Part shown: in pieces, positions 1 to 7,695 of the stretch
Numbering within the stretch: the first letter of the stretch is position 1
Layout of the letters: each line of letters begins with the position of its first letter
Assembly: GCA_003242275.1 (NCBI GenBank)
Contig: QGUX01000079.1
Coordinates: forward strand, 1-12,819
Length of the DNA stretch: 12,819 nucleotides
Source of the DNA: Pseudomonadota bacterium
GTDB taxonomy: Bacteria; Pseudomonadota; Gammaproteobacteria; Steroidobacterales; Steroidobacteraceae
Direction of reading: 5' to 3'
Notes under the pieces: generated by a model
Seen by the model: the letters and a program-made list of their open reading frames with translations, nothing else
Database searches by the model: none
Told to the model about the DNA's origin: nothing
Translations under genes and position numbers: made by a program

Positions 1-1
1 C

Positions 2-1309
2 GGTGCGGGGACTGCGGTGGATCCACCGGGACTGGGCCTGGTGCCGCAGATGAGCGTGGCCGAGAACCTGTACCTGGGACAGGAGCCGCGGCGCGGCGGC
101 CTCGTCGACCATGCGCGCATGCTGGCCGATGCCGAGGCGCTGCTGGCGCGCCACGGCATCGACGTGCCTGCCGCCGCGCCGGTGGAATCCCTCGGCGTGG
201 GGCAGCGCCAGCTGGTGGAGATCGCGCGCGCCCTGCGCCGTGATTCGAAGGTGCTGATCCTGGACGAACCCACTGCCGCGCTCACCGGGCACGAGGTGGA
301 AGTATTGCTGCGCATCGTGCGCGAGCTGGCCGCCAGGGGCGTGGGCTGCATATACATCTCGCACCGCCTCGACGAGGTGTTCGCCATCGCCGACCGCATC
401 ACCGTGCTGCGCGACGGCCGCAGCATCGTGACGCTGGAGGCCGCCACCGCCACGCGTGAGGAAGTGATCGGCCACATGGTGGGACGGCGCATCGAGGACC
501 TGTTCCCGCGCCGGCGCGGCCAGCCCGGCGCCTGCCTGCTGGCGGTGCGCAACCTCACCGTGGCGCCTGCTGAAGGCGCACGCCCGCGCCTCACCGGCAT
601 CTCGCTGGAACTGCGCGCGGGCGAGGTGCTGGGCATCGGCGGCCTGATGGGCGCCGGCCGCAGCGAGCTGCTGATGCACCTGTTCGGGCTGTGGGGCCAT
701 CGCCTCGCCGGCGAGGTGCTGCTGGATGGCGCGCCGCTGGCGCGCTCGCCGCGTGAATGCATCGCGCAGGGCCTGGTGCTGATCACCGAGGACCGCAAGC
801 GCTTCGGGCTGGTGCTGCAGCAGACCGTGGGCTTCAACCTGTCGCTGTCGGACCTGGCGCGCCTGGCGCCGCGCGGCGTGGTGGACCACGACCGCGAGGA
901 AGCCGCCAACGACGAGTACATGCGGCGCCTGCGCATCCGCGCCGCCGGCCAGCACACCATCACCGCCACCCTGTCGGGTGGCAACCAGCAGAAGGTGATG
1001 CTGGGCAAGGCGCTGATGACCCGGCCGAAGGTGGTGCTGCTGGACGAACCCACGCGCGGCATCGACGTCGGCGCCAAGCTGGAGATCTACGAGTTGATCA
1101 ACGACCTCACGGACCAGGGCGTGGCGGTGCTGCTGGTCTCGAGCGAACTGCCGGAGCTGATGGGCATGAGCGATCGCATCCTGATGCTGGCCGATGGCGC
1201 CATCGGCGGCCGCTTCGACGGCGGCGGGTTCTCGCAGCAGGCGCTGATCGAGGCGGCCATGGGTGGTTCCGCCGCACGCCGCGCCGCCGCGGGAGGAGCC
1301 GGCCGATGA
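2..1309 (+). CDS. xylG: Sugar ABC importer ATP-binding protein, XylG type, 5'-partial
   Basis: This is the cytoplasmic ATPase of a monosaccharide ABC importer, with two nucleotide-binding domains in one chain. The frame is open to the left edge, so the GTG at 17 is not the true start. About 80 residues including the first Walker A appear to be missing, since the family is usually near 500 aa. Counting from codon 17, the first domain has signature LGVGQRQ (59-65), Walker B VLILDEP (79-85) and H-loop ISHRLDE (114-120). The second has a Walker A with Arg in place of Lys (GLMGAGRSE, 209-217), which is normal for the second domain of this subfamily, then LSGGNQQK (319-326), DEPTRGID (343-350) and SSELPE (375-380). 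These match XylG, and also the GguA/MmsA multiple-sugar group, so the sugar is inferred. The stop overlaps the permease start (ATGA). Residues just before LGLVPQM are garbled, probably by paired indels. Confidence 0.9.
   Translation, partial: GAGTAVDPPGLGLVPQMSVAENLYLGQEPRRGGLVDHARMLADAEALLARHGIDVPAAAPVESLGVGQRQLVEIARALRRDSKVLILDEPTAALTGHEVEVLLRIVRELAARGVGCIYISHRLDEVFAIADRITVLRDGRSIVTLEAATATREEVIGHMVGRRIEDLFPRRRGQPGACLLAVRNLTVAPAEGARPRLTGISLELRAGEVLGIGGLMGAGRSELLMHLFGLWGHRLAGEVLLDGAPLARSPRECIAQGLVLITEDRKRFGLVLQQTVGFNLSLSDLARLAPRGVVDHDREEAANDEYMRRLRIRAAGQHTITATLSGGNQQKVMLGKALMTRPKVVLLDEPTRGIDVGAKLEIYELINDLTDQGVAVLLVSSELPELMGMSDRILMLADGAIGGRFDGGGFSQQALIEAAMGGSAARRAAAGGAGR
1291..1298 (+). promoter_or_regulatory. 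Shine-Dalgarno of the XylH-type permease gene
   Basis: GGGAGGAG lies seven bases before the ATG at 1306, inside the last codons of the upstream ATPase gene. Together with the ATGA overlap it fixes the permease start. A longer open frame in the same phase runs upstream through the ATPase gene but is not the real protein. Confidence 0.75.
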
Positions 1310-2442
1310 TCACCTCGCAGCGGCTGAACCTGCGCGACTTCTCGATGCTGATCGCGCTGGTCGCGATCTCGCTGTGCTTCTGGCTGGCCGACCCGGCCTT
1401 CCTGTCGGCGCGCAACCTCTCGCAGCTCTCCATCGAGGTGGCGGCCACCGCGGTGCTGGCGCTGGGCATGTTGCTGATCATCGTGCCCGGCCACATCGAC
1501 CTGTCCGTGGGCAGCGGCCTGGGCCTGATGGGCGGCATCGCCGCCGTGCTGGTGGTGCAGCAGGGCGTGCCCGCGCCCCTGGCGCTCGCCGGCACCACGG
1601 TGTTCAGCGTGCTGCTGTATGCCGCCATGGGCACGCTGATCGTGCGCGAGAAGATCCCCGCCTTCATCATCACGCTGGGGGGCCTGCTGGTCTTCAAGGG
1701 CGTGCACTGGCTGGTGATCCGCAGCGAGACCGTGCCGGTGGTGCGCGGCGGCGAGAGCAACCTGTATTCCATCCTCACCACCTGGTACGTGCCGCCGGCG
1801 TGGGGCTACCTGCTGGCGGCAGTGCTGGCGGCGCTGCTGGGGCTGGCGGCCTGGCGCAACCACCGCCGCCGCCGCGCGCGCGGCGCGCCCAGCGATGGCG
1901 AGGCCGTGTTCCTGCGCTGGTTCGTCACCGCGCAGGTGCTGCTGCTGGCCACGCTGGTGCTGAACCAGTACCGCGGCGTGCCGCTGTCGCTGGTGATCCT
2001 CGCCGCCACCGCCTTCGTGGTGCACGTGATCTGCCAGCACCTGCGGCTGGGCCGCTACCTGTTCGCCATCGGCGGCAACGAGGAGGCGGCGGTGGTCTCC
2101 GGCGTGCCCACCGGCCGGGTGGTGATCGCGGCCTTCGCCATCATGGGCGTGATCGTGGCGCTGGCCGGCTTCCTGCAGACTGCCTTCGCCGGCGCTTCCA
2201 CCACCACCACCGGCCAGCTCATGGAACTGGACGCCATCGCCGCCTGCGTGATCGGCGGCGCGAGCCTGAAGGGCGGGCGCGGCACGGTCAGCGGCGTGCT
2301 GTTCGGTGCGCTGATCATGGCCACGCTGCTCAACGGCATGACGCTGCTGGCCTTCTCGCCGGAGATGAAGTTCATCGTGCGCGGCGCGGTGCTGGCGCTG
2401 GCGGTATGGATGGACATCCGCCTGTCGCGCAACACGGCCTGA
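1306..2442 (+). CDS. xylH: Sugar ABC importer permease, XylH type
   Basis: This is the inner-membrane permease subunit of the importer powered by the overlapping ATPase gene. It has 378 aa (E. coli XylH is about 393) and is made almost entirely of hydrophobic helices. Family hallmarks are the early VPGHIDLSVGSG loop after the third hydrophobic stretch, and the late segment with IGGASLKGGRGTVSGVLFGA, which belongs to the conserved BPD_transp_2 core. A strongly basic loop (RNHRRRRARG, near residues 185-194) splits the hydrophobic segments and is most likely cytoplasmic by the positive-inside rule. The start is fixed by the ATGA overlap and the GGGAGGAG ribosome site. The gene looks like the last of an operon, with the periplasmic binding protein expected left of the window. 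Xylose is the best guess for the substrate; GguB-like multiple-sugar permeases are very similar. Confidence 0.88.
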   Translation: MITSQRLNLRDFSMLIALVAISLCFWLADPAFLSARNLSQLSIEVAATAVLALGMLLIIVPGHIDLSVGSGLGLMGGIAAVLVVQQGVPAPLALAGTTVFSVLLYAAMGTLIVREKIPAFIITLGGLLVFKGVHWLVIRSETVPVVRGGESNLYSILTTWYVPPAWGYLLAAVLAALLGLAAWRNHRRRRARGAPSDGEAVFLRWFVTAQVLLLATLVLNQYRGVPLSLVILAATAFVVHVICQHLRLGRYLFAIGGNEEAAVVSGVPTGRVVIAAFAIMGVIVALAGFLQTAFAGASTTTTGQLMELDAIAACVIGGASLKGGRGTVSGVLFGALIMATLLNGMTLLAFSPEMKFIVRGAVLALAVWMDIRLSRNTA

Positions 2443-2480
2443 GCGGTCGATCCGCCACCGGCGCGGTCCCGGTTGCCGCG

Positions 2481-2514
2481 CTTCCCGCCGGTCCGTCGAG
2501 GCTTCGGCGGGAAG
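2481..2514 (+). terminator. Perfect 10-bp stem-loop between xylH and hrpA
   Basis: CTTCCCGCCG (2481-2490) is the exact reverse complement of CGGCGGGAAG (2505-2514), with a 14-base loop. It sits 38 bases after the permease stop and ends 55 bases before the hrpA start, so it could end transcription of the sugar operon. There is no T-run after it, so it is not a classic intrinsic terminator. It may instead be an attenuating hairpin, an RNA-end stabiliser or an operator. Confidence 0.45.
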
Positions 2515-2531
2515 GGCTCATCCAGTAGACT
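2503..2531 (+). promoter_or_regulatory. Weak candidate promoter for hrpA
   Basis: A TAGACT hexamer (2526-2531, four of six matches to TATAAT) lies 17 bases after TTCGGC (2503-2508), which matches the -35 consensus poorly. Transcription would begin near 2538, about 30 bases before the hrpA ATG. The only support is spacing, position and the AT-richer context in very GC-rich DNA. Confidence 0.2.
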
Positions 2532-2569
2532 TCGCCCCTCCTCGCCACCCGCGCGCGCCCGCCGCGCCC

Positions 2570-5500
2570 ATGAGCCCGCCCGACCTCCTCGCCAACCTCG
2601 ACTCCTGCCTGCGCCGCGACCAGTTCCGCCTGCGGCGCGAGCGCGACCGGCTGCGAGCGCAGCGCCAGCGCGGCCGCGACGTCACCGCCGCCGAAGCCGC
2701 GCTGGCGGAGAAGATCGCCGCCTCGGTGGCCGCGCGGCAGGCGCGCGCCGCCAGCGTGCCGGCCATCGAGTATCCGGCCGAACTGCCGGTGTCGGCGCAC
2801 CGCGAGGAAATCCGCCGCGCCATCGAGGCCCACCCGGTGGTCATCGTCTGCGGCGAGACCGGTTCGGGAAAGACCACGCAGCTGCCGAAGATCTGCCTGG
2901 AGGCTGGCCGCGGCATCGCCGGCGCCATCGGCCACACCCAGCCGCGGCGCATCGCCGCGCGCACCGTGGCGGCGCGCATCGCCGAGGAGCTGAAGGTGCC
3001 GCTGGGATCCCTCGTGGGCTACAAGCTGCGCTTCCAGGACCGCACGCGGCCCGAGGGCCTGGTCAAGCTGATGACCGACGGCATCCTGCTGGCCGAGACC
3101 CAGGGGGACCGGTTCCTCGATTATTACGACACCCTCATCGTCGACGAGGCGCACGAGCGCTCGCTGAACATCGACTTCCTGCTCGGCTACCTGAAGTGGC
3201 TGATGCCGCGGCGGCCGGACCTGAAGCTGGTGATCACCTCGGCCACCATCGACCCGGAACGCTTCTCGCGCCACTTCGGCGACGCGCCCATCATCAATCT
3301 GTCGGGGCGCAGCTATCCGGTGGAGATCCGCTACCGGCCCGTGGAGCAGGACGAGCAGGAGGACGAAACCGCCGGCGTGGAACAGCAGGCCATCCTCGAC
3401 GCGGTGGACGAGCTGTGGCGCGACCAGGACGGCGACATCCTGGTGTTCCTGTCCGGCGAGCGCGAGATCCGCGAGACCGCCGAGTCGCTGCGCAAGCACC
3501 ATCCGCAGGGCTGCGAGATCCTGCCGCTGTACTCGCGCCTGGCGCAGCACGAGCAGGAACGCGTGTTCCGTCCATCGGGCAGGCGCCGCATCGTGCTGGC
3601 CACCAACGTGGCCGAGACCTCGCTGACCGTGCCCGGCATCCGTGCGGTGATCGACACCGGCGTGGCGCGCATCAGCCGCTACAGCCACCGCAGCCGCCTG
3701 CAGCGCCTGCCCATCGAGAAGATCTCGCGGGCCTCGGCCAACCAGCGCGCCGGACGCTGCGGCCGCATCGGCCCGGGCATCGCCATCCGGCTGTACTCCG
3801 AGGAGGACTTCCTCTCCCGGCCGGAGTTCACCGAGCCGGAGATCCAGCGCACCAACCTGGCGGCGGTGATCCTGCAGATGCATGCGCTGAAGCTCGGCGC
3901 CATCGAGGACTTTCCCTTCGTCGAGCCGCCGGACGGCCGCTACATCCGCGACGGCCAGCGCACCCTGCGCGAGCTCGGGGCGCTGGGCGAGGACGGCCGG
4001 CTCACCGACATCGGCCGGCGGCTGGCACGGCTGCCGCTGGACCCGCGCCTCGGCCGCATGCTGCTGGCGGCGGCCGAGGAGCACTGCCTCGAGGAGGTCG
4101 CCATCATCGCCGCGGCGCTGTCCGTGCCCGACCCGCGCGACCGGCCGGCCGACAAGCAGACCCAGGCCGACCAGAAGCACGCGGTCTGGCGCGACCAGCA
4201 CTCGGACTTCATGACGCTGCTGGCGCTGTGGCGCGCCTTCACCGGGCAGCGCGGCAAGCTCTCGCGCGCCAGGCTGCGCGCCTGGTGCCGCGAGAACTAC
4301 CTCTCCTACCTGCGCATGACCGAGTGGCATGACGTGCACTCGCAGGTGATGGAGGTGGTCAAGGGCGAGCTGTCGCTGCAGGTGAACAGCCAGCCGGCCA
4401 GTTATGAGTCCATCCACCGCGCGCTGCTGGCGGGCCTGCTGTCACAGGTGGCCGAGCGGCGCGAACAGGGCGAGTACCTGGGTGCCAACGGCACCAGGCT
4501 GTTCATCCATCCTGGCTCAGGCCAGTTCAAGGCCCGCCCGGCCTGGATCGTCAGCGCCGAGCAGGTGCAGACGACAAAGGTCTACGCGCGCACCGTGGCA
4601 CGCATCGAACCATCGTGGATCGAGCAGGTGGGCGCGCACCTGGTGCGCCGTCACTACTACGACCCGCACTGGGAGCGCCGCGCCGCGCGCGCCGCCATCC
4701 ACGAGCGCGTGACGCTGTTCGGCCTGACGCTGTCCTCGGGGCGGCGCGTGCCCTGCGAGCGCGTGGACGCCGCCGCGGCGCGCGAGCTGTTCATCCGCCA
4801 CGCGCTGGTGCAGATGGAGTACGACAGCCGCGCGCCCTTCATGGCCCACAACCGCAAGCTGCTGGAGTACACCGAATACCTGCAGCACAAGGGCCGGCGC
4901 GTGGACCTGCTGGCCGACGAGCATCGCCTGTACGAGTTCTTCGACGCGCGGGTGCCCGAGGGCATTTCCACCGGCGCCGCCTTCGAGCGCTGGCGGCGCG
5001 AGGCCGAGGCGAAGGATCCGAAGCTCCTGTGGCTGACGGAGAAGGACATCGCCGGCAGCGACGATGCCCTGCCCGCGGAACGCTTCCCGGACCACCTGTC
5101 GGCCGGCCCGCTGGTGGTGCAGCTCCGCTACCGCTTCGAGCCCGGCCACGAGGATGACGGCGTCTCGGCCCTGGTCCCGTTGCACGTGCTGAACCAGCTT
5201 CCGGACGAGCCCTTCCACTGGCTGGTGCCCGGGCTGTTCGAGGAGAAGGTCACTGCCATGGTGCGCTCCCTGCCCAAGAACCTGCGCGTGCATTTCGTGC
5301 CCGTGCCCGAGGCGGTGGCGCGCGTGCTGCCGCTGCTCGAGTACGGGCAGGGTTCGCTGCATGCCCAGCTCGCCGCTGCGCTGTCGCGCACCGGTGGTGT
5401 GCCGGTGCCGGCCACGGCCTTCCGCGACGAGCTGCTGCCGCCGCACCTGCGGATGAATTTCCTGCTGGTGGATGACACCGGGCGGGTGCTGGACCGCTCG

Positions 5501-6460
5501 CGCAGCCTCGCTGGATTTCGCGCCAGGCATGCCGGCACCGCGCAGCGCGAATACGCCAGGCAGTCGCAGCTCGCCACCGGCGCGAAGGGCTGGGAGTTTG
5601 GCGACATTCCCGAACAGCAGGAGACCGGTGGCAACGGCCGCCGGCAGGTGGGTCATCCGGCGCTGGTGGACGAGGGCGAGACCGTGGGACTCAGGGTATT
5701 CGCCACGCCGCCCGAGGCCCGCGCCAGCCACCTGCGCGGCAGCATCCGGCTGATCCGCCTGGCGATGGCGCGCGAGTTCAAGTCCCTGCGCCGCGACCTG
5801 GCCGTCAACGTGCAGGGCGAGCTCGCCTATCGCAACCTCACGCCGCAGCCCCTGGTGGCGCCGGGCATCGACGCCGGCCGCGATCTTCGCGACGACCTGC
5901 TCGACCGCATCGTCGCCACCGTGTTCCTCGATGGCATGGAACCGCTGCGCACCAGGGCGGAGTTCGAGGCGCGGCTGGCCGCGAAGCGCGGGGGCCTCGG
6001 GCTGCCGGCGCGGGAAATCTCCACCACGGTGCAGGCCGCGCTCGAAAGGCTGGCGCGCGTGCAGGCGGCGCTGCCCAGGGTTCCCGCCGGCACCGCGGCG
6101 GACATCCGCGCCCAGCTCGAATGGCTGGTGCCGGCGGGATTCCTGCTGGTCACGCCCTGGGAGCGGCTGCGCGAGTTCCCGCGCTACCTGCAGGCCATCG
6201 AACTCAGGATCGACAAGGCCCTGCGTGACCCGCGCCGCGATCCGCAGCTCGCGGCCCAGGTGGCGCCGCTGGAAACCCGCTACCGCGAGCGCGTGAAGGC
6301 CGAGCGCGGCATGATCCCGCCCGCGGCGGACGAGTTCCGTTGGCTGCTGGAGGAACTGCGCGTGTCGCTGTTCGCCCAGCAGCTCAGGACCCGCGTCACC
6401 GTGTCGACACGCCGCCTGGAACAGGCCTGGGCCGAACGCGAGCGCCTGCCGGTGCGCTGA
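2570..6460 (+). CDS. hrpA: ATP-dependent RNA helicase HrpA (DEAH box)
   Basis: This is a 3'-to-5' DEAH-box RNA helicase of 1296 aa, cytoplasmic. In E. coli, HrpA is linked to RNA processing and stalled-ribosome rescue. Visible motifs are GETGSGKTTQLPK (95-107, motif I), TQPRRIAA (123-130, Ia), DEAHERS (192-198, II), SATID (224-228, III), ATNVAETSLTVPG (about 345-357) and QRAGRCGR (about 392-399, VI). They are followed by the winged-helix/HA2 region and a long C-terminal part matching the DUF3418 region of HrpA. Length and N-terminus are collinear with E. coli HrpA (both carry LPVS a little before motif I), which supports the ATG at 2570. There is no Shine-Dalgarno before that ATG. The gene is separated from the sugar operon by 127 bases with a hairpin and converges with the SDR gene, 57 bases away. 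No defects were seen. Confidence 0.97.
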   Translation: MSPPDLLANLDSCLRRDQFRLRRERDRLRAQRQRGRDVTAAEAALAEKIAASVAARQARAASVPAIEYPAELPVSAHREEIRRAIEAHPVVIVCGETGSGKTTQLPKICLEAGRGIAGAIGHTQPRRIAARTVAARIAEELKVPLGSLVGYKLRFQDRTRPEGLVKLMTDGILLAETQGDRFLDYYDTLIVDEAHERSLNIDFLLGYLKWLMPRRPDLKLVITSATIDPERFSRHFGDAPIINLSGRSYPVEIRYRPVEQDEQEDETAGVEQQAILDAVDELWRDQDGDILVFLSGEREIRETAESLRKHHPQGCEILPLYSRLAQHEQERVFRPSGRRRIVLATNVAETSLTVPGIRAVIDTGVARISRYSHRSRLQRLPIEKISRASANQRAGRCGRIGPGIAIRLYSEEDFLSRPEFTEPEIQRTNLAAVILQMHALKLGAIEDFPFVEPPDGRYIRDGQRTLRELGALGEDGRLTDIGRRLARLPLDPRLGRMLLAAAEEHCLEEVAIIAAALSVPDPRDRPADKQTQADQKHAVWRDQHSDFMTLLALWRAFTGQRGKLSRARLRAWCRENYLSYLRMTEWHDVHSQVMEVVKGELSLQVNSQPASYESIHRALLAGLLSQVAERREQGEYLGANGTRLFIHPGSGQFKARPAWIVSAEQVQTTKVYARTVARIEPSWIEQVGAHLVRRHYYDPHWERRAARAAIHERVTLFGLTLSSGRRVPCERVDAAAARELFIRHALVQMEYDSRAPFMAHNRKLLEYTEYLQHKGRRVDLLADEHRLYEFFDARVPEGISTGAAFERWRREAEAKDPKLLWLTEKDIAGSDDALPAERFPDHLSAGPLVVQLRYRFEPGHEDDGVSALVPLHVLNQLPDEPFHWLVPGLFEEKVTAMVRSLPKNLRVHFVPVPEAVARVLPLLEYGQGSLHAQLAAALSRTGGVPVPATAFRDELLPPHLRMNFLLVDDTGRVLDRSRSLAGFRARHAGTAQREYARQSQLATGAKGWEFGDIPEQQETGGNGRRQVGHPALVDEGETVGLRVFATPPEARASHLRGSIRLIRLAMAREFKSLRRDLAVNVQGELAYRNLTPQPLVAPGIDAGRDLRDDLLDRIVATVFLDGMEPLRTRAEFEARLAAKRGGLGLPAREISTTVQAALERLARVQAALPRVPAGTAADIRAQLEWLVPAGFLLVTPWERLREFPRYLQAIELRIDKALRDPRRDPQLAAQVAPLETRYRERVKAERGMIPPAADEFRWLLEELRVSLFAQQLRTRVTVSTRRLEQAWAERERLPVR

Positions 6461-6517
6461 TGACCCGCACCGTGCCGGCGCGGCTGCCGGGACTGCGCCC
6501 CAGGCTCGAATGCCAAT

Positions 6518-7660
6518 TCAGATGCCCATGATATTGCGGCGCCGCGAGGCGCGGCGATGTGCGACCTCCTGTACATAGATCGGCGTACGGAAGTAGTTGT
6601 TCCGGCCGGCGGCGATGTGCGCCGGCATCGGCGTGAAGTCCACCATCGACTCGACGATGGCGCGGTAGCGCGCCTCGACGCCCACCCGGTACTCCGGCGC
6701 CGGGAAGATCCACATGTCGTTGTGCAGGATGCCGTCGAGCACGAGCCGGCCGACCGTGAGCGGATCCTGCGGCCGGGCCCACAGGGGACCGGCATCGGGC
6801 CGCGGGGACGCCGGTCGTGCCGGTGCAGGTGGCGGCGTCGCCGGCGAGGCGGAGCGCGGCGGCGTCGGCGCGGCAACCTGTCCCGGCGCGGATTCGTCAT
6901 TCCTCAGCCAGTCCGGCCGGTAACTCGGGCTCTGCGCCAGGTTGGTGGTGGTCACGCCCGGCAGCAGGTTCGATGTGCCGATGTTGGTAGTGCGCAGCTC
7001 GTTGCGCAGCGCCTCCATGAAGCCGGTCACCGCCATCTTGGTCACCGCATAGACATTGCCGCTGCCGAACAGCACGCCGTCGGTGGAGGAAGTGGTGACG
7101 ATGTGGCAACCCTCCCCGCGCGCCAGCATGCGCGGCACGAAGGCGCGCACGCCGCATACCGCGCCCCAGAAGTTCACGCCCATGGCCCAGTCCCAGTCCT
7201 TCAGCGTGCCGTTGAGCACATTGGGCAACCTGCCCACGCCGGCGTTGTTGACGAGGATGTGCACGGGCCCGAACAGCTTCTCGATCTCGTCGGCCTTGCG
7301 CTCCCAACCCTCGCGGTCTAGCACGTCGTGCACGATGGTGCGCACGCGCGGATCGCCCGTCGGGAAGTGCTTCAGCGCCTCCTCGAACTGCGACTCGTCG
7401 CGGTTGCCGAGGATCACCTTCGCCCCGGCCTCATGCAGCGCACGGGCGATGCCGAGGCCGATGCCGCTGGAACCGCCGGTGATGTAGGCCACCTTGTCCC
7501 TGAAGTCCCTGATGGTGGGTGGCTGCGACGGGCCGAAATCGGGCCATTCCTCCATGGCTCCCTCCGCCGCACCTGCGGCTTCGGCCACCAGGCCCGCGGC
7601 ACCCGCAGCGGCCACCGCTCCGCCAATCAGTTGGCGCCGGCTCAGCTTCGAATCGTCCAT
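6518..7660 (-). CDS. Short-chain dehydrogenase/reductase with a twin-arginine signal
   Basis: This is a classical SDR of 380 aa, longer than the usual 250-300 because of additions at both ends. The N-terminus has a Tat-type signal: SRRQLIGG (7-14), an Ala/Gly-rich hydrophobic stretch and an AxA-like site near residues 30-32, so export to the periplasm is predicted. The Rossmann core shows TGGSSGIG (61-68, cofactor binding), NNAG (138-141), catalytic Ser 191/192 and YAVTK with Tyr204 and Lys208. NRD at the end of strand 2 (86-88) hints at NADP, weakly. A Pro/Ala-rich linker (258-290) interrupts the substrate loop, and the tail is basic (HRRASRRR). The start at 7660 is chosen for its strong ribosome site and because the Tat motif follows at once; the frame extends upstream but lies in the neighbour's region. 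It follows the PQQ dehydrogenase gene by 35 bases, so co-transcription is likely. Substrate unknown. Confidence 0.88.
   Translation of the reverse strand: MDDSKLSRRQLIGGAVAAAGAAGLVAEAAGAAEGAMEEWPDFGPSQPPTIRDFRDKVAYITGGSSGIGLGIARALHEAGAKVILGNRDESQFEEALKHFPTGDPRVRTIVHDVLDREGWERKADEIEKLFGPVHILVNNAGVGRLPNVLNGTLKDWDWAMGVNFWGAVCGVRAFVPRMLARGEGCHIVTTSSTDGVLFGSGNVYAVTKMAVTGFMEALRNELRTTNIGTSNLLPGVTTTNLAQSPSYRPDWLRNDESAPGQVAAPTPPRSASPATPPPAPARPASPRPDAGPLWARPQDPLTVGRLVLDGILHNDMWIFPAPEYRVGVEARYRAIVESMVDFTPMPAHIAAGRNNYFRTPIYVQEVAHRRASRRRNIMGI
6540..6556 (-). repeat. 7-bp inverted repeat in the 3' end of the SDR gene
   Basis: CGCCGCG (6540-6546) and CGCGGCG (6550-6556) pair perfectly around a three-base loop. 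The hairpin lies in the codons for the basic RRASRR tail, about 20 bases before the stop. There is no T-run, so it may only reflect Arg/Ala codon choice. It is the only clear hairpin near the convergent end of the two transcription units. Confidence 0.3.
6791..6889 (-). other. Pro/Ala-rich low-complexity insert in the SDR
   Basis: Residues 258-290 of the SDR are mostly Pro, Ala, Ser and Arg (for example TPPRSASPATPPPAPARP). They lie between the segment after the catalytic Tyr/Lys helix (LLPGVTTTNL) and the conserved DPLTVGRLVLDGI helix, where classical SDRs carry the mobile substrate-binding loop. The frame stays open and the downstream family-like sequence resumes, so this looks like a real in-frame insertion and not a frameshift. 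Confidence 0.7.
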
Positions 7661-7663
7661 GTT

Positions 7664-7671
7664 CCCTCCCC
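7664..7671 (-). promoter_or_regulatory. Shine-Dalgarno deciding the SDR start
   Basis: On the - strand, GGGGAGGG followed by AAC leads directly into the ATG at 7660. This near-consensus site places the start at the Tat signal and not at the upstream in-frame codons, which would overlap the end of the PQQ dehydrogenase gene. Confidence 0.75.
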
Positions 7672-7695
7672 TGGATCGTACGGATGAGGCCGCAT

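Noticed and set aside
757..1305. Long N-terminal extension of the XylH frame through the ATPase gene
   Set aside because: The extension reads as Arg/Gly/His-rich nonsense in the wrong frame of the ATPase. The real permease starts at 1306 with a ribosome site and membrane helices.
1087..2040. 317-codon open frame on the - strand opposite xylG/xylH
   Set aside because: His/Gln/Ala-rich shadow sequence opposite two well-supported genes.
2372..4417. 681-codon open frame on the - strand opposite hrpA
   Set aside because: Its translation is dominated by His, Arg, Gln, Ala and Leu with no family-like motifs, and it lies fully opposite the well-supported helicase. GC-rich codon bias often opens such antisense frames.
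4517..5731. 404-codon open frame on the - strand opposite the hrpA C-terminal part
   Set aside because: Same composition problem, no ribosome site and no recognisable domain. It is a shadow of the helicase frame.
6461..6517. Terminator in the convergent gap between hrpA and the SDR gene
   Set aside because: Only a five-base stem (CCGGC/GCCGG at 6475-6490) is present, with no T-run on either strand, so it is not distinguishable from chance in this base composition.
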